35,973 bases of DNA from Bifidobacterium italicum (GCF_002286915.1 NZ_MVOG01000033.1:1-35973), one strand, 5' to 3'. Shown: positions 1 through 9,189, counted from the stretch's first letter. Notes: generated by a model not told the origin, from the sequence alone. Program-made: numbers and translations.

Positions 1-568
1 GGGCCGGCAGGTCAGATCCTGTCTGGTGTCGCGCTGTATGTGGATCAGGCATCGCTGGATGCGCGTGCCCGGCCAGCTCTCGGCGCAGGCCCTTTGGATG
101 CCCTTCATGCCGTCGCATACGAGCACGTCGGGCGGCGCGATCTGCGCGAACAGGGCGTTGTAGGCGGCGGTGCTCTCGCGTTCGCACCATTGCCAGGCGA
201 GCACCTCGCCGCCGTTGGCGTCGATCGCGGTCAGCAGGCACCAGCCGTTCATGTAGGTGCCGTCGGCCACGACCACGTGATGCACCACGCCGTCGGGGAT
301 GATGCGCGGCGACAGGTCCCAGCACCATGCGCTGCGGCGGCGGAAAGTGCGCGCGTCGCATTCCAGCCGCCGCTGTGGGGAGGCCTCGAAGCCAGTCGAG
401 GAATAGGCGCAGCACGGACTCGCGGCTCCTCGAGCGTACGGTGGCGGTCGTGGTCGCCCTGCAGGCGTCGCACTGCCAGCGTTGACGACCGGTGCGGTCA
501 TGGCCGTTCTTGCGCATCGGCAGACGACAGATCGGGCATTTGCGGGCTCGTTTCGATCGTGTTCTCAT
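1..568 (-). pseudogene. IS1249/IS256-like transposase, frameshifted, cut by window edge
   Basis: Reading leftward from the ATG at 568, the frame gives an N-terminal zinc-ribbon (CPIC and CDAC pairs) typical of transposases that resemble IS1249. Around 375-390 the homologous reading moves to another frame, which continues to the window edge with RRLECDARTF, VVVADGTY and VLVCDGMKG; the Asp residues in the last two motifs fit a DDE-type catalytic core. The frame change equals one extra base (or two missing bases), so the copy seen here is probably inactive, unless the shift is programmed. The C-terminal half and the left inverted repeat lie outside the window. The family assignment rests on my memory of similar actinobacterial transposases; the transposase identity is fairly sure, the exact IS family less so. 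Confidence 0.7.
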
Positions 569-886
569 GACACAATCCAACGGCCTCGAACCGGTACGAA
601 ACGCGGCTATTTACGCCAGACCCGTAAATGACACCCCGACACGCCTACTGCCACAAGGACAAACCCGCAACATAATCAACACAAAATGACCTATATGCCG
701 CAAAACACCTGTTCAGGGAGCATCAGCAAAACTGGAATCCTCATGATCAGGCACCACAGAGGCAGTCACGCCGATCGTTCCGAATATGGTTCGTCAGATC
801 ATAATCGCGGCGCATGCCATAATGCCCTCCCATCATTAATGCGAATCGTCCTTTGCCGTGGATGATGAGGGAGCCATTGTCTCATT
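569..886. other. Intergenic stretch upstream of the IS transposase, no gene seen
   Basis: This stretch is less GC-rich than the flanking genes and holds no convincing ORF on either strand. It should contain the promoter-proximal end of the IS copy, and probably its inverted repeat, but the other terminal repeat is outside the window so the IS boundary cannot be fixed. I see no tRNA or recognisable attachment site. Confidence 0.4.
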
Positions 887-1600
887 ATGACGGCAGGAAA
901 TCGAATTCACTTATCAAGCGATTTGGTCAAGTATATGTTTGAATCATTAATGGAGTATGCACCGGTCTCATTCAATGAGACACACACGAATACCTCGCTC
1001 GAGTATGAAACTCACTCCGCGCTCCTCATCAACAGCAGGGGAGAAGTCGAACTTCTTTCTGATTTCCGCTGCGAAAACTTTAATGTTGACATGTTCGCCC
1101 GCGAGGAGGCGGCGCACGTTGGCGTCGTGGCGAGTGTTTTGGCGAATAATAGCTTCCATCCACAACCGCCCGTCATCTTCAAGTACCGTCCGGTTGCTTC
1201 ACCTCTTATTCAAGGAGCATTGCCAAACCTTGCCGGTTTTGATGACGGGTTGACCGCCACACAGGCGTGGACTGAACAAGTCCGCTTCACGGCTTCGCTC
1301 TTGGATCAGCTCGGACTGCACGATGGCTTTCACTCGGTGCGGATGCCAGACGAACGCGCGGAGGCTCGCTTCGACCTGCAATGGGATATGTCTTGCCGTG
1401 CTCCACATCGAGGAGGGCTCATTCTTCTATTGCGGCGGTCAACATCACCTCCTTCAACCATGGGACACCGCACCAATCAGTTTCCAGCCGCATTCGGTGG
1501 AGCGTCGTCGTTTACCTTCGCGTTCCACGTATTCGCTTCGGATCAGTTGCTCCATCACGTCCGTTCTAATGGTTGGCGCGTCTATGCCTCTCAAGTGTGA
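887..1600 (+). CDS. Doubtful hypothetical protein (237 aa), may be spurious
   Basis: An open frame from ATG 887 to a stop at 1600. The first 170 residues have a natural amino-acid mix, but no family is recognised. Doubts: the only Shine-Dalgarno-like stretch (GAGGGAG) sits about 13 bases from the ATG, which is too far. The 3' part from 1454 onward lies opposite, and in codon phase with, the topoisomerase remnant on the minus strand, so that part is a shadow. The region may simply be decayed minus-strand mobile-element DNA. Kept only because the frame is long for its base composition. Confidence 0.25.
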   Translation: MTAGNRIHLSSDLVKYMFESLMEYAPVSFNETHTNTSLEYETHSALLINSRGEVELLSDFRCENFNVDMFAREEAAHVGVVASVLANNSFHPQPPVIFKYRPVASPLIQGALPNLAGFDDGLTATQAWTEQVRFTASLLDQLGLHDGFHSVRMPDERAEARFDLQWDMSCRAPHRGGLILLLRRSTSPPSTMGHRTNQFPAAFGGASSFTFAFHVFASDQLLHHVRSNGWRVYASQV

Positions 1601-2621
1601 TTCGTTGTCGTCCAACGCGGCTTTCAGCTCCTTGTCTTGATATAGCGGCTGGCATGTTCCATCGCGACGAGCGGAATTGCTTCGGCATGAATTGTGGGGG
1701 AAGCTTAGTTTCCCCTTGTGCCAGTCGCGCACCATCTCTTGGCATGGGCGAGGAGCACGACACCAGTGTGTAGATTGACTGCGATGATTCCCGTCTTTCA
1801 GATCTTCCTCGCCATCGCTTGTTGCAGTGTCCTCCGGTTTCGCGAGTTCGATGCTCCGCCAACCGGGTTCGACTGGTTGGTCGCAACGGCTGGTCAACCG
1901 TCCCCTCCTGTTCACTGAATCGCTCAGTTATTTGCGGGTGCGACGCTCGGTATTCTGCGCTGATGTCTGCCAGTGACGGTTGTCACGTCATGCACGCAGT
2001 CGCCGCCGACCACGTCCCCATGCGGCATACCGCGTGAGTCGGTCCGAACCGTTCATCCTCGGTAAGTTCCGAAAGCAATTCACTGTTTGTTTTTGGTGTG
2101 GGGCAGGATTGCGGTATGGTCCGCGACTTTTCCGTCGTTCACTGCTAGTTTGAGGTGAAAATTTTCCGGCTTGGTATTAGTGTCGAGGAGCCCCTGCTTG
2201 CCATCCTCGACGGCGTGAAGTCAAGGTCCTCGTATATAATATATTAGATATTGATATGCGTATAGATGGTCAGATTCTTCTCATAGAGACTTTGCAGGGA
2301 AGTCAAGGTTCGCGCGATAAACTGTAGAGCTTGCTCATGTCCGTTTGAAGGTTGGGCAGAGAGTAGAAACTCGGCGGTCCGTCATGCTGGTGTTTTGCGT
2401 TCCACGGTTTTGATGTTGAAGGCGAAGTCCGGTGAGTTCACGATACCCAGTAGCACTTCCGCCTATTCGTGGTTGTCAAAGTGCTGGCTGGTGAGTTTCC
2501 ATCCACACATAGACGCGATGATCTTCCAGTAGAGCATGGACTCGTGCGATTCAATCTGGCGGTCACGACCCACAATTATCTTGAGGGTTTGGGTCTGTAT
2601 CCGTCCTACGCTGAACCGTGT
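1454..2621 (-). pseudogene. topB: DNA topoisomerase III (TopB-like) remnant
   Basis: Pieces of a type IA topoisomerase occur in the right order on the minus strand but in different frames and split by stops. At about 2620-2480 is RFSVGRIQTQTL followed by a GRDRQIE stretch, as in the SxGRVQTPTL region. At about 2330-2240 is LQSLYEKNLTIY, matching the QSLYEKKLTTYPRTDS region whose catalytic Tyr segment is destroyed. At about 2150-2070 is VNDGKVADHTAILP, matching the KVTDHHAIIPT motif. At about 1600-1454 are GIDAPTIRTDVMEQLI and YVEREGKRR, matching GIGTPATRAxIIEKLI and YVERKGK. The N-terminal part is missing where the remnant meets the cyclophilin gene. Such genes are usual cargo of actinobacterial and firmicute conjugative elements, so this is probably the trace of a lost element. 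Not functional. Confidence 0.8.
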
Positions 2622-2722
2622 GTTTGTATACGAGACTATAGGTGAGCGAGTCGTTCATGCCGATTAGCGATAACGATAGTAAGGGTTCCACCCAGTCTGG
2701 TACACATGAGAAACTGGGATAT

Positions 2723-3262
2723 ATGACCACTATTATCATGCACACCTCCGAAGGTGATATCACAATCAACCTCTTCGACGACAAGACGCCGAAGACCGTC
2801 GACAACTTCCTTGGGCTTGCGAGCGGCAAGCGCACATGGCGCGACCCGTTCACGGGCGAACAGTCGAATGAGCGCTTCTATGACGGCCTGACCTTCCACC
2901 GCGTCATCAAGGACTTCATGATCCAGGGCGGCTGCCCGCTCGGCACCGGCACCGGCGGCCCCGGCTACGACTTCGACGACGAGATCGTCCCGACGCTCAA
3001 GTTCGACCGCCCCTACCTGCTCGCTATGGCGAACGCCGGCCTCGCCCGCGGCGCCGACGGCAAGCTGCACGGCACGAACGGCTCGCAGTTCTTCATCACG
3101 ACGGTGCCGACGCCGTGGCTCGACGGCCACCACACGATCTTCGGCGAGGTCGCCGACGAGGCCTCGAAGGCCATCGTCGACAGGATCGACGCCGTCGCCA
3201 CCGACGCGCGCGACTGCCCGCTCGAGCCGGTCATGATCGAATCGATCGAGGTCAAGGACTGA
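2723..3262 (+). CDS. Cyclophilin-type peptidyl-prolyl cis-trans isomerase
   Basis: Cytosolic prolyl isomerase of 179 residues that assists protein folding. The cyclophilin fold is clear: [19 protein letters not shown] at the start, then [19 protein letters not shown] with the catalytic Arg, [11 protein letters not shown] and [12 protein letters not shown]. No signal peptide or membrane segment. The start is uncertain. The frame is open back to a GTG at 2642 and an ATG at 2657; the latter has AGGTGAG about 11 bases upstream. I chose ATG 2723 because the domain begins immediately after it and the length then fits small actinobacterial cyclophilins. The upstream side is directly abutted by the decayed topoisomerase remnant, so the native promoter region may have been replaced. 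Transcription ends at the strong hairpin at 3289-3347, shared with the convergent rel gene. Confidence 0.93.
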   Translation: MTTIIMHTSEGDITINLFDDKTPKTVDNFLGLASGKRTWRDPFTGEQSNERFYDGLTFHRVIKDFMIQGGCPLGTGTGGPGYDFDDEIVPTLKFDRPYLLAMANAGLARGADGKLHGTNGSQFFITTVPTPWLDGHHTIFGEVADEASKAIVDRIDAVATDARDCPLEPVMIESIEVKD

Positions 3263-3288
3263 CGTCCGCGACCTGCGGCACGCGTAAG

Positions 3289-3347
3289 CGCAAACGGAAG
3301 GGAGGCGAACACCCCATGGCGGGGTGTTCGCCTCCCTTCCGTTTGCG
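3289..3347. terminator. Bidirectional terminator, perfect 27-bp stem
   Basis: Bases 3289-3315 are exactly complementary to 3321-3347, leaving a five-base loop. The hairpin sits between the convergent cyclophilin and rel genes, 26 bases after the first stop and 35 bases before the second, so it can end transcription from both sides. A long U tract is absent, as is common in high-GC actinobacteria. Confidence 0.9.
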
Positions 3348-3382
3348 TTCGCATTCGCGGCGTCGTTCGGGCTCGCCGCCGC

Positions 3383-5722
3383 TCAACGCTGCGCGTCACG
3401 ACCGTCGCGGATGCGGCGCATGCGCGGCTGGGCGGAATCCTTCGCGCCGGTCAGCCGGTAGACGTCGAAGACGCCGTCGATCTTGCGCACCGCGGACAGC
3501 AGCGTGTTCAGATGCTGCGGGTCGGCCATCTCGAAGCTGAACTGGCTTGTGGCCACACGGTCCGAGCCGGTCGCGATCGAGCCGGAGAGGATGTTGACGC
3601 CGTGGTCGGACAGCACGCGCGTCACGTCGGACAGCAGATGCGGCCGGTCGAGCGCCTCCACCTGGATGCGCACCATGAACAGGCCCTTGTCGTTCGTCCA
3701 CGACACGTCGACGACGCGTTCGGGCTCGCGGCGCTTGAGGTTGATCATGTTGAGGCAGTCGACCCGGTGCACAGAGACGCCCTCGTTGCGCGTGATGAAA
3801 CCGACGATGCTGTCGCCGGGCACCGGCATGCAGCACTTGGCGAGCTTGACCCAGATGTCGGTGACGCCCTTGACTGCGATGCCCGGCCCGGAGCCGCCGT
3901 GGCGGTGCTTCGGCACGCGCAGCGGCAGCATCTCCTCTTCGGCCTCCTCGGCCACCTCGTCGCTGCCGGCGTCCTTGACCAGATGGGAGATGACGTTCTG
4001 CGTCGAGACCTGTCCTTCGCCGATCGCCGCGTAGACGGCCTCGACGTTCGGCAGGTTGAGGTCGTCGGCCACGCCGACCATCGCCTCGGGCGTCAGCAGC
4101 GCGTTGACCGGCAGATTGCGCTTGCGGATCGCGCGCGTCAACTCGTCGCGGCCCTCCTCGATCGCCTCGGTGCGCCGCTCCTTGCTGAACCACTGGCGGA
4201 TCTTGTTGCGCGCCTTCGGGCTCTTGACGAAGCTCAGCCAGTCGCGCGACGGGCCCGCCGTGTCCGACTTGCTCGTGAGCACCTCGACGGTGTCGCCGTT
4301 CTCGAGCGTCGTGTCGAGCGGCACGAGGCGCCCGTTGACGCGCGCGCCCATCGTGCGGTGGCCGACCTCGGTGTGCACGGCGTACGCGAAGTCGACCGGC
4401 GTGGCGGCCGCCGGCAGCGAGACGATCTTGCCCTTCGGCGTGAACACGTACACCTCGGCCGAGCCGAGGTCCTCCTTGAGCGAACCGAGGAACTCATCCG
4501 AGTCCGGCGTCTCGCTCGTCCAGTCGGCGAGCTGCTGGATCCATTTGAGGTTGTCGGCCTCCTCCAGCTCCTGCCTTCCGCGTTCGCGATCCGCCTTGTC
4601 CGGCGTGCTCAGCGCGCGTCCGGCCTGGCCGTTCGCCTTGTACTTCCAATGCGCGGCGATGCCGAACTCGGCGCGCCGGTGCATGTCCCATGTGCGGATC
4701 TGGATCTCGACCGGCTTGCCGCCCGGGCCGACGACCGTCGTGTGCAGGCTCTGGTACATGTTGAGCTTCGGCATCGCGATGTAGTCCTTGAAGCGGCCCG
4801 GCACAGGGCTCCACCGCGCGTGCACGGCGCCGAGCACGGCGTAGCAGTCCTGGATCGTGTCGACGATGATGCGCACGCCGACGAGGTCGTAGATGTCGGA
4901 GAAATCGTGGCCGCGCACGATCATCTTCTGATAGATCGAGAAGTAGTCCTTCGGACGCCCGGTGACCATCGCGTGGATGCCCAGATCGCCCAGATCCTCG
5001 TTGATTTCGGCGATGATCTGCTTGAGGTAGACCTCGCGCTGGCCGGCGCGGTGCGCGACGAGCATGACGATCTCGTTGTAGATCTTCGGGTAGAGGACCT
5101 TGAAGCTCAGCTCCTCGAGCTCCGTCTTGATCGCGTTCATGCCGAGGCGGTTCGCCAGCGGCGCGTAGACGTCGAGCGTCTCGCGCGCCTTGCGCTGCGC
5201 GCTCGACGGCTTGACGTAGCGCCAGGTGCGCGCGTTGTGCACGCGGTCGGCGAGCTTGACGACGAGCACGCGCACGTCGCGGCTCATCGCGACGACCATC
5301 TTGCGGATCGTCTCGGCCTGCGCCGAGTCGCCGTAGTCCATCTTCGTCAGCTTCGTGACGCCGTCGACGAGGCCGGCCACTGTGTCGCCGAACTCGGCGC
5401 GGCACTCCTCGAGCGTGTAGTCGGTGTCCTCGACCGTGTCGTGCAGCAGGCCGGCGGCGACGACGAGCGGGCCCATGCCGAGGTCGGCGAGGATCTGCGC
5501 GACGGCGAGCGGATGGATGATGTACGGCTCGCCGGATTTGCGGCGCTGCGTCGAATGCTGGAGCACGGCGCGACGATAGGCGCGCGAGAGGATCTCCATC
5601 TCCTCGTCCGGATGGTGCTGCCTGCAGATCGCCAGGATCGGGGCAAGCGGATCGAGCGGGTTCTCGCTGATCTCACAGCCGAGCATGTTGGCCGGCTGCA
5701 TCTCCTCGTCCATGTCCGCCAT
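3383..5722 (-). CDS. rel: Bifunctional (p)ppGpp synthetase/hydrolase (Rel)
   Basis: Makes and degrades the alarmone (p)ppGpp in the stringent response, acting on ribosomes in the cytoplasm. Domains in order along 779 residues: HD hydrolase (His-Asp at about 94-95 within LLHDTVEDT), synthetase domain (GRPKDYFSIYQKM and RFKDYIAMPKLNMYQSLHT), TGS (EVYVFTPKGKIVSLP), a conserved Cys/His zinc region (KLAKCCMPVPGD) and a C-terminal ACT domain. The intact HD motif and the synthetase sequence support a bifunctional enzyme rather than a RelA-type synthetase. I chose ATG 5722 because GAGAGGAG lies eight bases upstream; a start at 5770 would add a non-conserved Arg-rich stretch. Length is normal for actinobacterial Rel. 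It is convergent with the cyclophilin gene, and the long open frame opposite is a GC shadow. Confidence 0.97.
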   Translation of the reverse strand: MADMDEEMQPANMLGCEISENPLDPLAPILAICRQHHPDEEMEILSRAYRRAVLQHSTQRRKSGEPYIIHPLAVAQILADLGMGPLVVAAGLLHDTVEDTDYTLEECRAEFGDTVAGLVDGVTKLTKMDYGDSAQAETIRKMVVAMSRDVRVLVVKLADRVHNARTWRYVKPSSAQRKARETLDVYAPLANRLGMNAIKTELEELSFKVLYPKIYNEIVMLVAHRAGQREVYLKQIIAEINEDLGDLGIHAMVTGRPKDYFSIYQKMIVRGHDFSDIYDLVGVRIIVDTIQDCYAVLGAVHARWSPVPGRFKDYIAMPKLNMYQSLHTTVVGPGGKPVEIQIRTWDMHRRAEFGIAAHWKYKANGQAGRALSTPDKADRERGRQELEEADNLKWIQQLADWTSETPDSDEFLGSLKEDLGSAEVYVFTPKGKIVSLPAAATPVDFAYAVHTEVGHRTMGARVNGRLVPLDTTLENGDTVEVLTSKSDTAGPSRDWLSFVKSPKARNKIRQWFSKERRTEAIEEGRDELTRAIRKRNLPVNALLTPEAMVGVADDLNLPNVEAVYAAIGEGQVSTQNVISHLVKDAGSDEVAEEAEEEMLPLRVPKHRHGGSGPGIAVKGVTDIWVKLAKCCMPVPGDSIVGFITRNEGVSVHRVDCLNMINLKRREPERVVDVSWTNDKGLFMVRIQVEALDRPHLLSDVTRVLSDHGVNILSGSIATGSDRVATSQFSFEMADPQHLNTLLSAVRKIDGVFDVYRLTGAKDSAQPRMRRIRDGRDAQR

Positions 5723-5808
5723 CGTCCATGCTCCTCTCTCGTCGACGCGTCGTCTTCCCACGGGCGTCATTTCATTCTACGCGCGGCACGCCGGGCGACG
5801 GCGCGCGC

Positions 5809-6279
5809 CTACGCCCCGGTCGATCCGAAGCCGCGTTCGGCGCGGTCGGAGCCCGGCAGCGCCTCGGCCGGCACGAAGGTCGCCTCGACGTAACGCTGGA
5901 TGACGAGCTGGGCGATGCGGTCCCCCGGTTCGAAGACGGCCCGTTCGTGGGCGTCGAGGTTGATCAGCGGCACCATGATCTCGCCACGGTATCCGGCGTC
6001 AACGGTGCCGGGCGCATTGAGCACCGTCACGCCCTGTTTGGCCGCCAGCCCCGAACGCGGATGGACGAGCGCCACATAACCCGCCGGCAGCGCGATGCGC
6101 ACGCCGGTGTGCACGAGCGCACGCTCAAAGGGCCCCAGTTCCACATGTTCGGTCGTGCTCAGGTCGGCGCCGGCGTCGCCGGCGTGCGCGTAGCGCAGTT
6201 CGACCGGATGGTCCGGGTCGACCGGGCAGACGAGCACCTCGGTGGATTCGGGTTCGTTGTATGCGGGGTCGAAGCTCAT
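5809..6279 (-). CDS. dut: Deoxyuridine 5'-triphosphate nucleotidohydrolase (dUTPase)
   Basis: Hydrolyses dUTP to dUMP and pyrophosphate, keeping uracil out of DNA and supplying dUMP for thymidylate synthesis. 156 residues, the usual size of a trimeric dUTPase. The five family motifs are visible: AHAGDAGADLST (I), HPRSGLAAKQGV (II), VDAGYRGEIMVPLIN (III), PGDRIAQLVI (IV), and the C-terminal Gly-rich RAERGFGSTGA (V), which closes over the active site. The ATG at 6279 overlaps the stop of the upstream DUF4193 gene by one base (TGATG), which indicates translational coupling. A longer in-frame reading into the upstream gene is spurious. Confidence 0.97.
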   Translation of the reverse strand: MSFDPAYNEPESTEVLVCPVDPDHPVELRYAHAGDAGADLSTTEHVELGPFERALVHTGVRIALPAGYVALVHPRSGLAAKQGVTVLNAPGTVDAGYRGEIMVPLINLDAHERAVFEPGDRIAQLVIQRYVEATFVPAEALPGSDRAERGFGSTGA

Positions 6280-6572
6280 CAGGCCGCGCACTCCTTGCAC
6301 ACCGGCTGGCCGTCCGGCGTCGTGTACGCGAGCTGGCTGCGGTGCTTGACGAGGAAGCATTCGGAGCAGATGAACTCGTCGCCCTGCATCGGGATGACGG
6401 TCACCGACGCGTCCTCGTTGCTCAGGTCGGCGCCGGGGAGCTCGTAGTCCTCGGCGATCGCGTTCTCGTCGTCATCCATGTCGGTCGCGGAGTTCTGCGA
6501 GCTCTTGCCGAGCGCCTGCAGCGACTCCTCGTCCTCGTCCTTGTTGCGCGGGGAATCATAATCCTGTGCCAT
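6279..6572 (-). CDS. DUF4193 family zinc-finger-like protein
   Basis: A 97-residue acidic protein of the actinobacterial DUF4193 family; the function is not established. The N-terminal half is rich in Asp and Glu, and the C-terminal part has two CxxC pairs (ICSECF and VCKECAA) that could bind zinc. The start at 6572 is supported by AGGA seven bases upstream; the open frame further upstream is not conserved-looking. It is the first gene of a two-gene unit with dut, overlapping by one base. It lies divergently from sepH with about 160 bases between the starts. Confidence 0.9.
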   Translation of the reverse strand: MAQDYDSPRNKDEDEESLQALGKSSQNSATDMDDDENAIAEDYELPGADLSNEDASVTVIPMQGDEFICSECFLVKHRSQLAYTTPDGQPVCKECAA

Positions 6573-6732
6573 AGCGATTCCTTTCATCGATTGATGGCGG
6601 CTTATCCATTGCGACGCACCATACAATACATGGTTTTCCCCGCATAGGATACACGATGAAACCGTTACGCAAAATCCGACACGTGGGGCACAATGGAAAG
6701 CGTTCACATTCTGGATGAAAGAGGTGTTGGCT

Positions 6733-7740
6733 ATGGCAGGTGACTCCTACCCGGTTGCACGGTTCGACCACATCACGAAGACCGGTCTGCTGGTGTTCTC
6801 CGTGGACGGGGCCTCCTTCGCCGTGGACATCGACGAGACGCTCGAGCGCGCACTGCTCGAGGCGAAGCAGATCAGATCGGAACGGCACGTCGAGGAGGCG
6901 CCGCAGCAGCAGCGCACGTTGCCGATCTCGCAGATCCAGGCGCTCATCCGCGCCGGCATGGAGCCCGATCAGGTCGCCGAACGCTACGGGCTGAGCCCGA
7001 TCCTCGTGCGCCGCTTCTCCTCGGCCATCGAATCGGAGAAAAGCTACGCGATAGAGCAGTTCCTGCGCGTTCCGGCACCCAAGGAGTCGCGGATGCGCGC
7101 GCTCGGCGACGTCATCGAGCGCACATTCGCGGCGGCGCATGTGCGGCGCGACGAGGTCGAGTGGAAGGCGACGCGGCGCGGTCTCGAACCGTGGCGCATC
7201 ACGGCCTCCTTCACATCCGCCGGCCACCCGATCCACGCGGAATGGTCGTGGAACATGCACGACAACTCGGTCGTGTGCATCAACAACGCCGCGCGCAAGC
7301 TCATCGGCGAGACGGATATGACGGCCGCCGCGCCGAACGGCGGCGACGACGTGCCCGACGACGCGATCCCCTCATCGATCTCGCTGCCCGGGGACTCGGC
7401 GCGCTCCGCCCGCATCGAGCAGACGGTCGCCGCTTGGAGCCAGTCCCGCGATACGCCGACGGCGCAACAGCAGCCGGCTGCGCCCGCGCCCGACGTCGCG
7501 GCTCGGCCGCAGCCGGCGCAGGAGCCGGCGCCAACGCCGCAGACGGACGTCCCCGAACCGCACGCCGGGACGCCGCCGCAACCCGATGCCGCCCCGTCCG
7601 CATCCCCCGGCGACGCCCCGTCCGATGCCCCATCCGACGAGCCGCATGCCGACGAATCCAAACCCGGCCGCCGCACCGATCGCCACCGTCCCCCGGTCCC
7701 CAGCTGGGATGAGATCATGTTCGGCAAGCCGAAGGCGTAG
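6733..7740 (+). CDS. sepH: Septation protein SepH (DUF3071)
   Basis: SepH is an actinobacterial cell-division protein that stimulates FtsZ assembly at the septum. The N-terminal 170 residues carry the conserved DUF3071 domain: a beta-rich start (FDHITKTGLLVFSVDG), then a helix-turn-helix-like segment (ISQIQALIRAGMEPDQVAER YGLSP, broken here for length), and the WKATRRGLEPWRI and WSWNMHDNSV region. The remaining half is a long low-complexity linker rich in Pro, Ala, Asp and Ser, ending in a short conserved-type tail (PSWDEIMFGKPKA) that I expect to be an interaction motif. ATG 6733 is chosen over 6715 because AAAGAGG lies eight bases upstream. The last 18 bases of the gene belong to a 38-bp tandem duplication. 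Confidence 0.92.
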   Translation: MAGDSYPVARFDHITKTGLLVFSVDGASFAVDIDETLERALLEAKQIRSERHVEEAPQQQRTLPISQIQALIRAGMEPDQVAERYGLSPILVRRFSSAIESEKSYAIEQFLRVPAPKESRMRALGDVIERTFAAAHVRRDEVEWKATRRGLEPWRITASFTSAGHPIHAEWSWNMHDNSVVCINNAARKLIGETDMTAAAPNGGDDVPDDAIPSSISLPGDSARSARIEQTVAAWSQSRDTPTAQQQPAAPAPDVAARPQPAQEPAPTPQTDVPEPHAGTPPQPDAAPSASPGDAPSDAPSDEPHADESKPGRRTDRHRPPVPSWDEIMFGKPKA

Positions 7741-7798
7741 CCGAACCGGACGGCACTGCCGGCAAGCCGAAGGCGTAGCCGAACCGGACGGCACTGCC
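7723..7798 (+). repeat. Exact 38-bp tandem duplication spanning the sepH stop
   Basis: Two adjacent identical 38-base units, 7723-7760 and 7761-7798. The first contains the last five codons and stop of sepH; the second repeats these outside the gene, followed by a divergent tail. The exactness suggests a recent duplication in the 3' region, possibly of terminator-like DNA. Confidence 0.95.
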
Positions 7799-7852
7799 AC
7801 TTCAGCCCCCTCCCGTCGGGCGACATTGCAGCGTAACCGAACCCTCCTGTTT

Positions 7853-9130
7853 TCAGGCCATGTCGATGATGCACGGGATGTCCATCTCGAGCATCGTCTG
7901 CGAGCCGTGCACGCCCGGCATCGCCATCGCGAGTTCGGTCTGCGTGCGCGAATCGACGATCGTCACGTCGTCGGCCGCCTCGACGACGAGGTCGCCGAGC
8001 ACCTGCCGCGTCTCGTCGCTGACCGGGCCGTAGAATCCGGCGTTAATCGCCTCGTCCTTCGTGCGCACCCAAGCGAGGCCGTCGAGTCGTGCACGCCAGC
8101 GCGAGGAGAGCATGTCCGCGTCGGCGCCGTCGGCCGCGTACACCATGACCGAGCGTGGTTCGCCGCCAATCATCCTCACGCCATCGAGAAGCTGTGGCTC
8201 GGCGGCGACGTCGATCTGATGCTCCGGGTCGACGGCGACCATGCCGTGGTCGGCGACGACGACGATTGCGGTGCCGCGCGGCGCGAGCCGGCGCAGCGTC
8301 TCCAGCTGGCCGTCGATCCTCTCGAGCGTCGTCGTCCACGCCTCGGAGCGCCACCCTTCGGCGTGCCCGGTCTTGTCGACGTCGCGCAGATACAGGTAGG
8401 TCAGTCCCGGCTCCTTCGCGCTGTCGGCGGCCGCGCGGATGCGGGCGAGCGGATCGTCCTTGCCGATGTAGTGCGCGCCGCGCAGCGCCGCCCGCGTCAG
8501 CGGCGACGCCATGAACCGCGTCAGGCCGACGCTTGTGACGCGCACCTCCTGCGCCGCGAGTTTCTCGAACACCGTCTCGACGTGCTGCAGCTCCTCGGGA
8601 TGCGGCGCGCCGCGGAACTGGATGAGCTGGCAGATCTCGTCGGTCAGCGGGTTGCGCTGCGTGTATCCGGTCATCGACGTCAGTCCCGGGCAGGTGCCGG
8701 TGCCGAAGGTCGCCATCGCCGCCGTCGTCGTGCTCGGCGAGCATGTGGAGATCGGCCGGTCGTTCGCCTCGTCGTGCAGCAATGCGCGCAGGTACGGCGC
8801 GTGGCCGAGGCTCATCTTGAGATTCCAGAAGCCCAGGCCGTCGACGAGCACGACGATCGCGCTGCGCGCCTCGGGGATGCCGAGCGCGGCGGCGAGCGCC
8901 GCGGGCTCTTCATGCACGGCCGTCGTCGTCGGCGTGCCGATCGCCGCGCTCAGTGCCGGCAGCACCGACGACAGGTGCAGTGCTCCCCCGCGCGACGCCG
9001 TGTCGGCCGGCGTGAACGGCGCTGGCACGTCGCAGCGTCGTGTCGTGTCGATCGTGTCCCCGTACTGCGCGGTGGGCACGAATCGTAGGAGGGTCGCGAT
9101 ATCCGGAACGTCGATGCTCATGGTCTCCAT
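7853..9130 (-). CDS. Alkaline-phosphatase superfamily phosphodiesterase / nucleotide pyrophosphatase
   Basis: A 425-residue hydrolase of the type I phosphodiesterase/nucleotide pyrophosphatase group, with a metal-dependent phosphoryl-transfer core. Visible motifs: VVLVDGLGFWN with the first metal-binding Asp, then CSPSTTTAAMATFGTGTCPG holding the nucleophilic Thr or Ser region, YLRDVDKTGHAEGW with Asp and His ligands, VVVADHGMV with the Asp-His pair, and the late PGVHGSQTMLEMDIP His. No signal peptide is obvious, so it is probably cytoplasmic; the substrate is unknown. Start: ATG 9130 or 9121; neither has a strong ribosome site, and 9121 has GGAG only three bases upstream. A LytTR-type double half-site ends about 100 bases upstream, suggesting that it belongs to the same regulon as the accessory locus. 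Confidence 0.88.
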   Translation of the reverse strand: METMSIDVPDIATLLRFVPTAQYGDTIDTTRRCDVPAPFTPADTASRGGALHLSSVLPALSAAIGTPTTTAVHEEPAALAAALGIPEARSAIVVLVDGLGFWNLKMSLGHAPYLRALLHDEANDRPISTCSPSTTTAAMATFGTGTCPGLTSMTGYTQRNPLTDEICQLIQFRGAPHPEELQHVETVFEKLAAQEVRVTSVGLTRFMASPLTRAALRGAHYIGKDDPLARIRAAADSAKEPGLTYLYLRDVDKTGHAEGWRSEAWTTTLERIDGQLETLRRLAPRGTAIVVVADHGMVAVDPEHQIDVAAEPQLLDGVRMIGGEPRSVMVYAADGADADMLSSRWRARLDGLAWVRTKDEAINAGFYGPVSDETRQVLGDLVVEAADDVTIVDSRTQTELAMAMPGVHGSQTMLEMDIPCIIDMA

Positions 9131-9189
9131 TCAACCGCGGTTGCCGGACGCGGGCGGCCACGCCATACGTGATGACGACGTCGGCCGCA

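Noticed and set aside
968..1408. Two minus-strand ORFs of 65 and 69 codons as genes downstream of the topoisomerase remnant
   Set aside because: Separated by stops, no recognisable motifs; at most decayed mobile-element DNA, so not listed as genes.
3512..5893. A 793-codon open frame opposite rel
   Set aside because: It mirrors rel codon by codon in high-GC DNA and its product is an Arg/Asp/His/Val-rich shadow without motifs; rel has full domain support.
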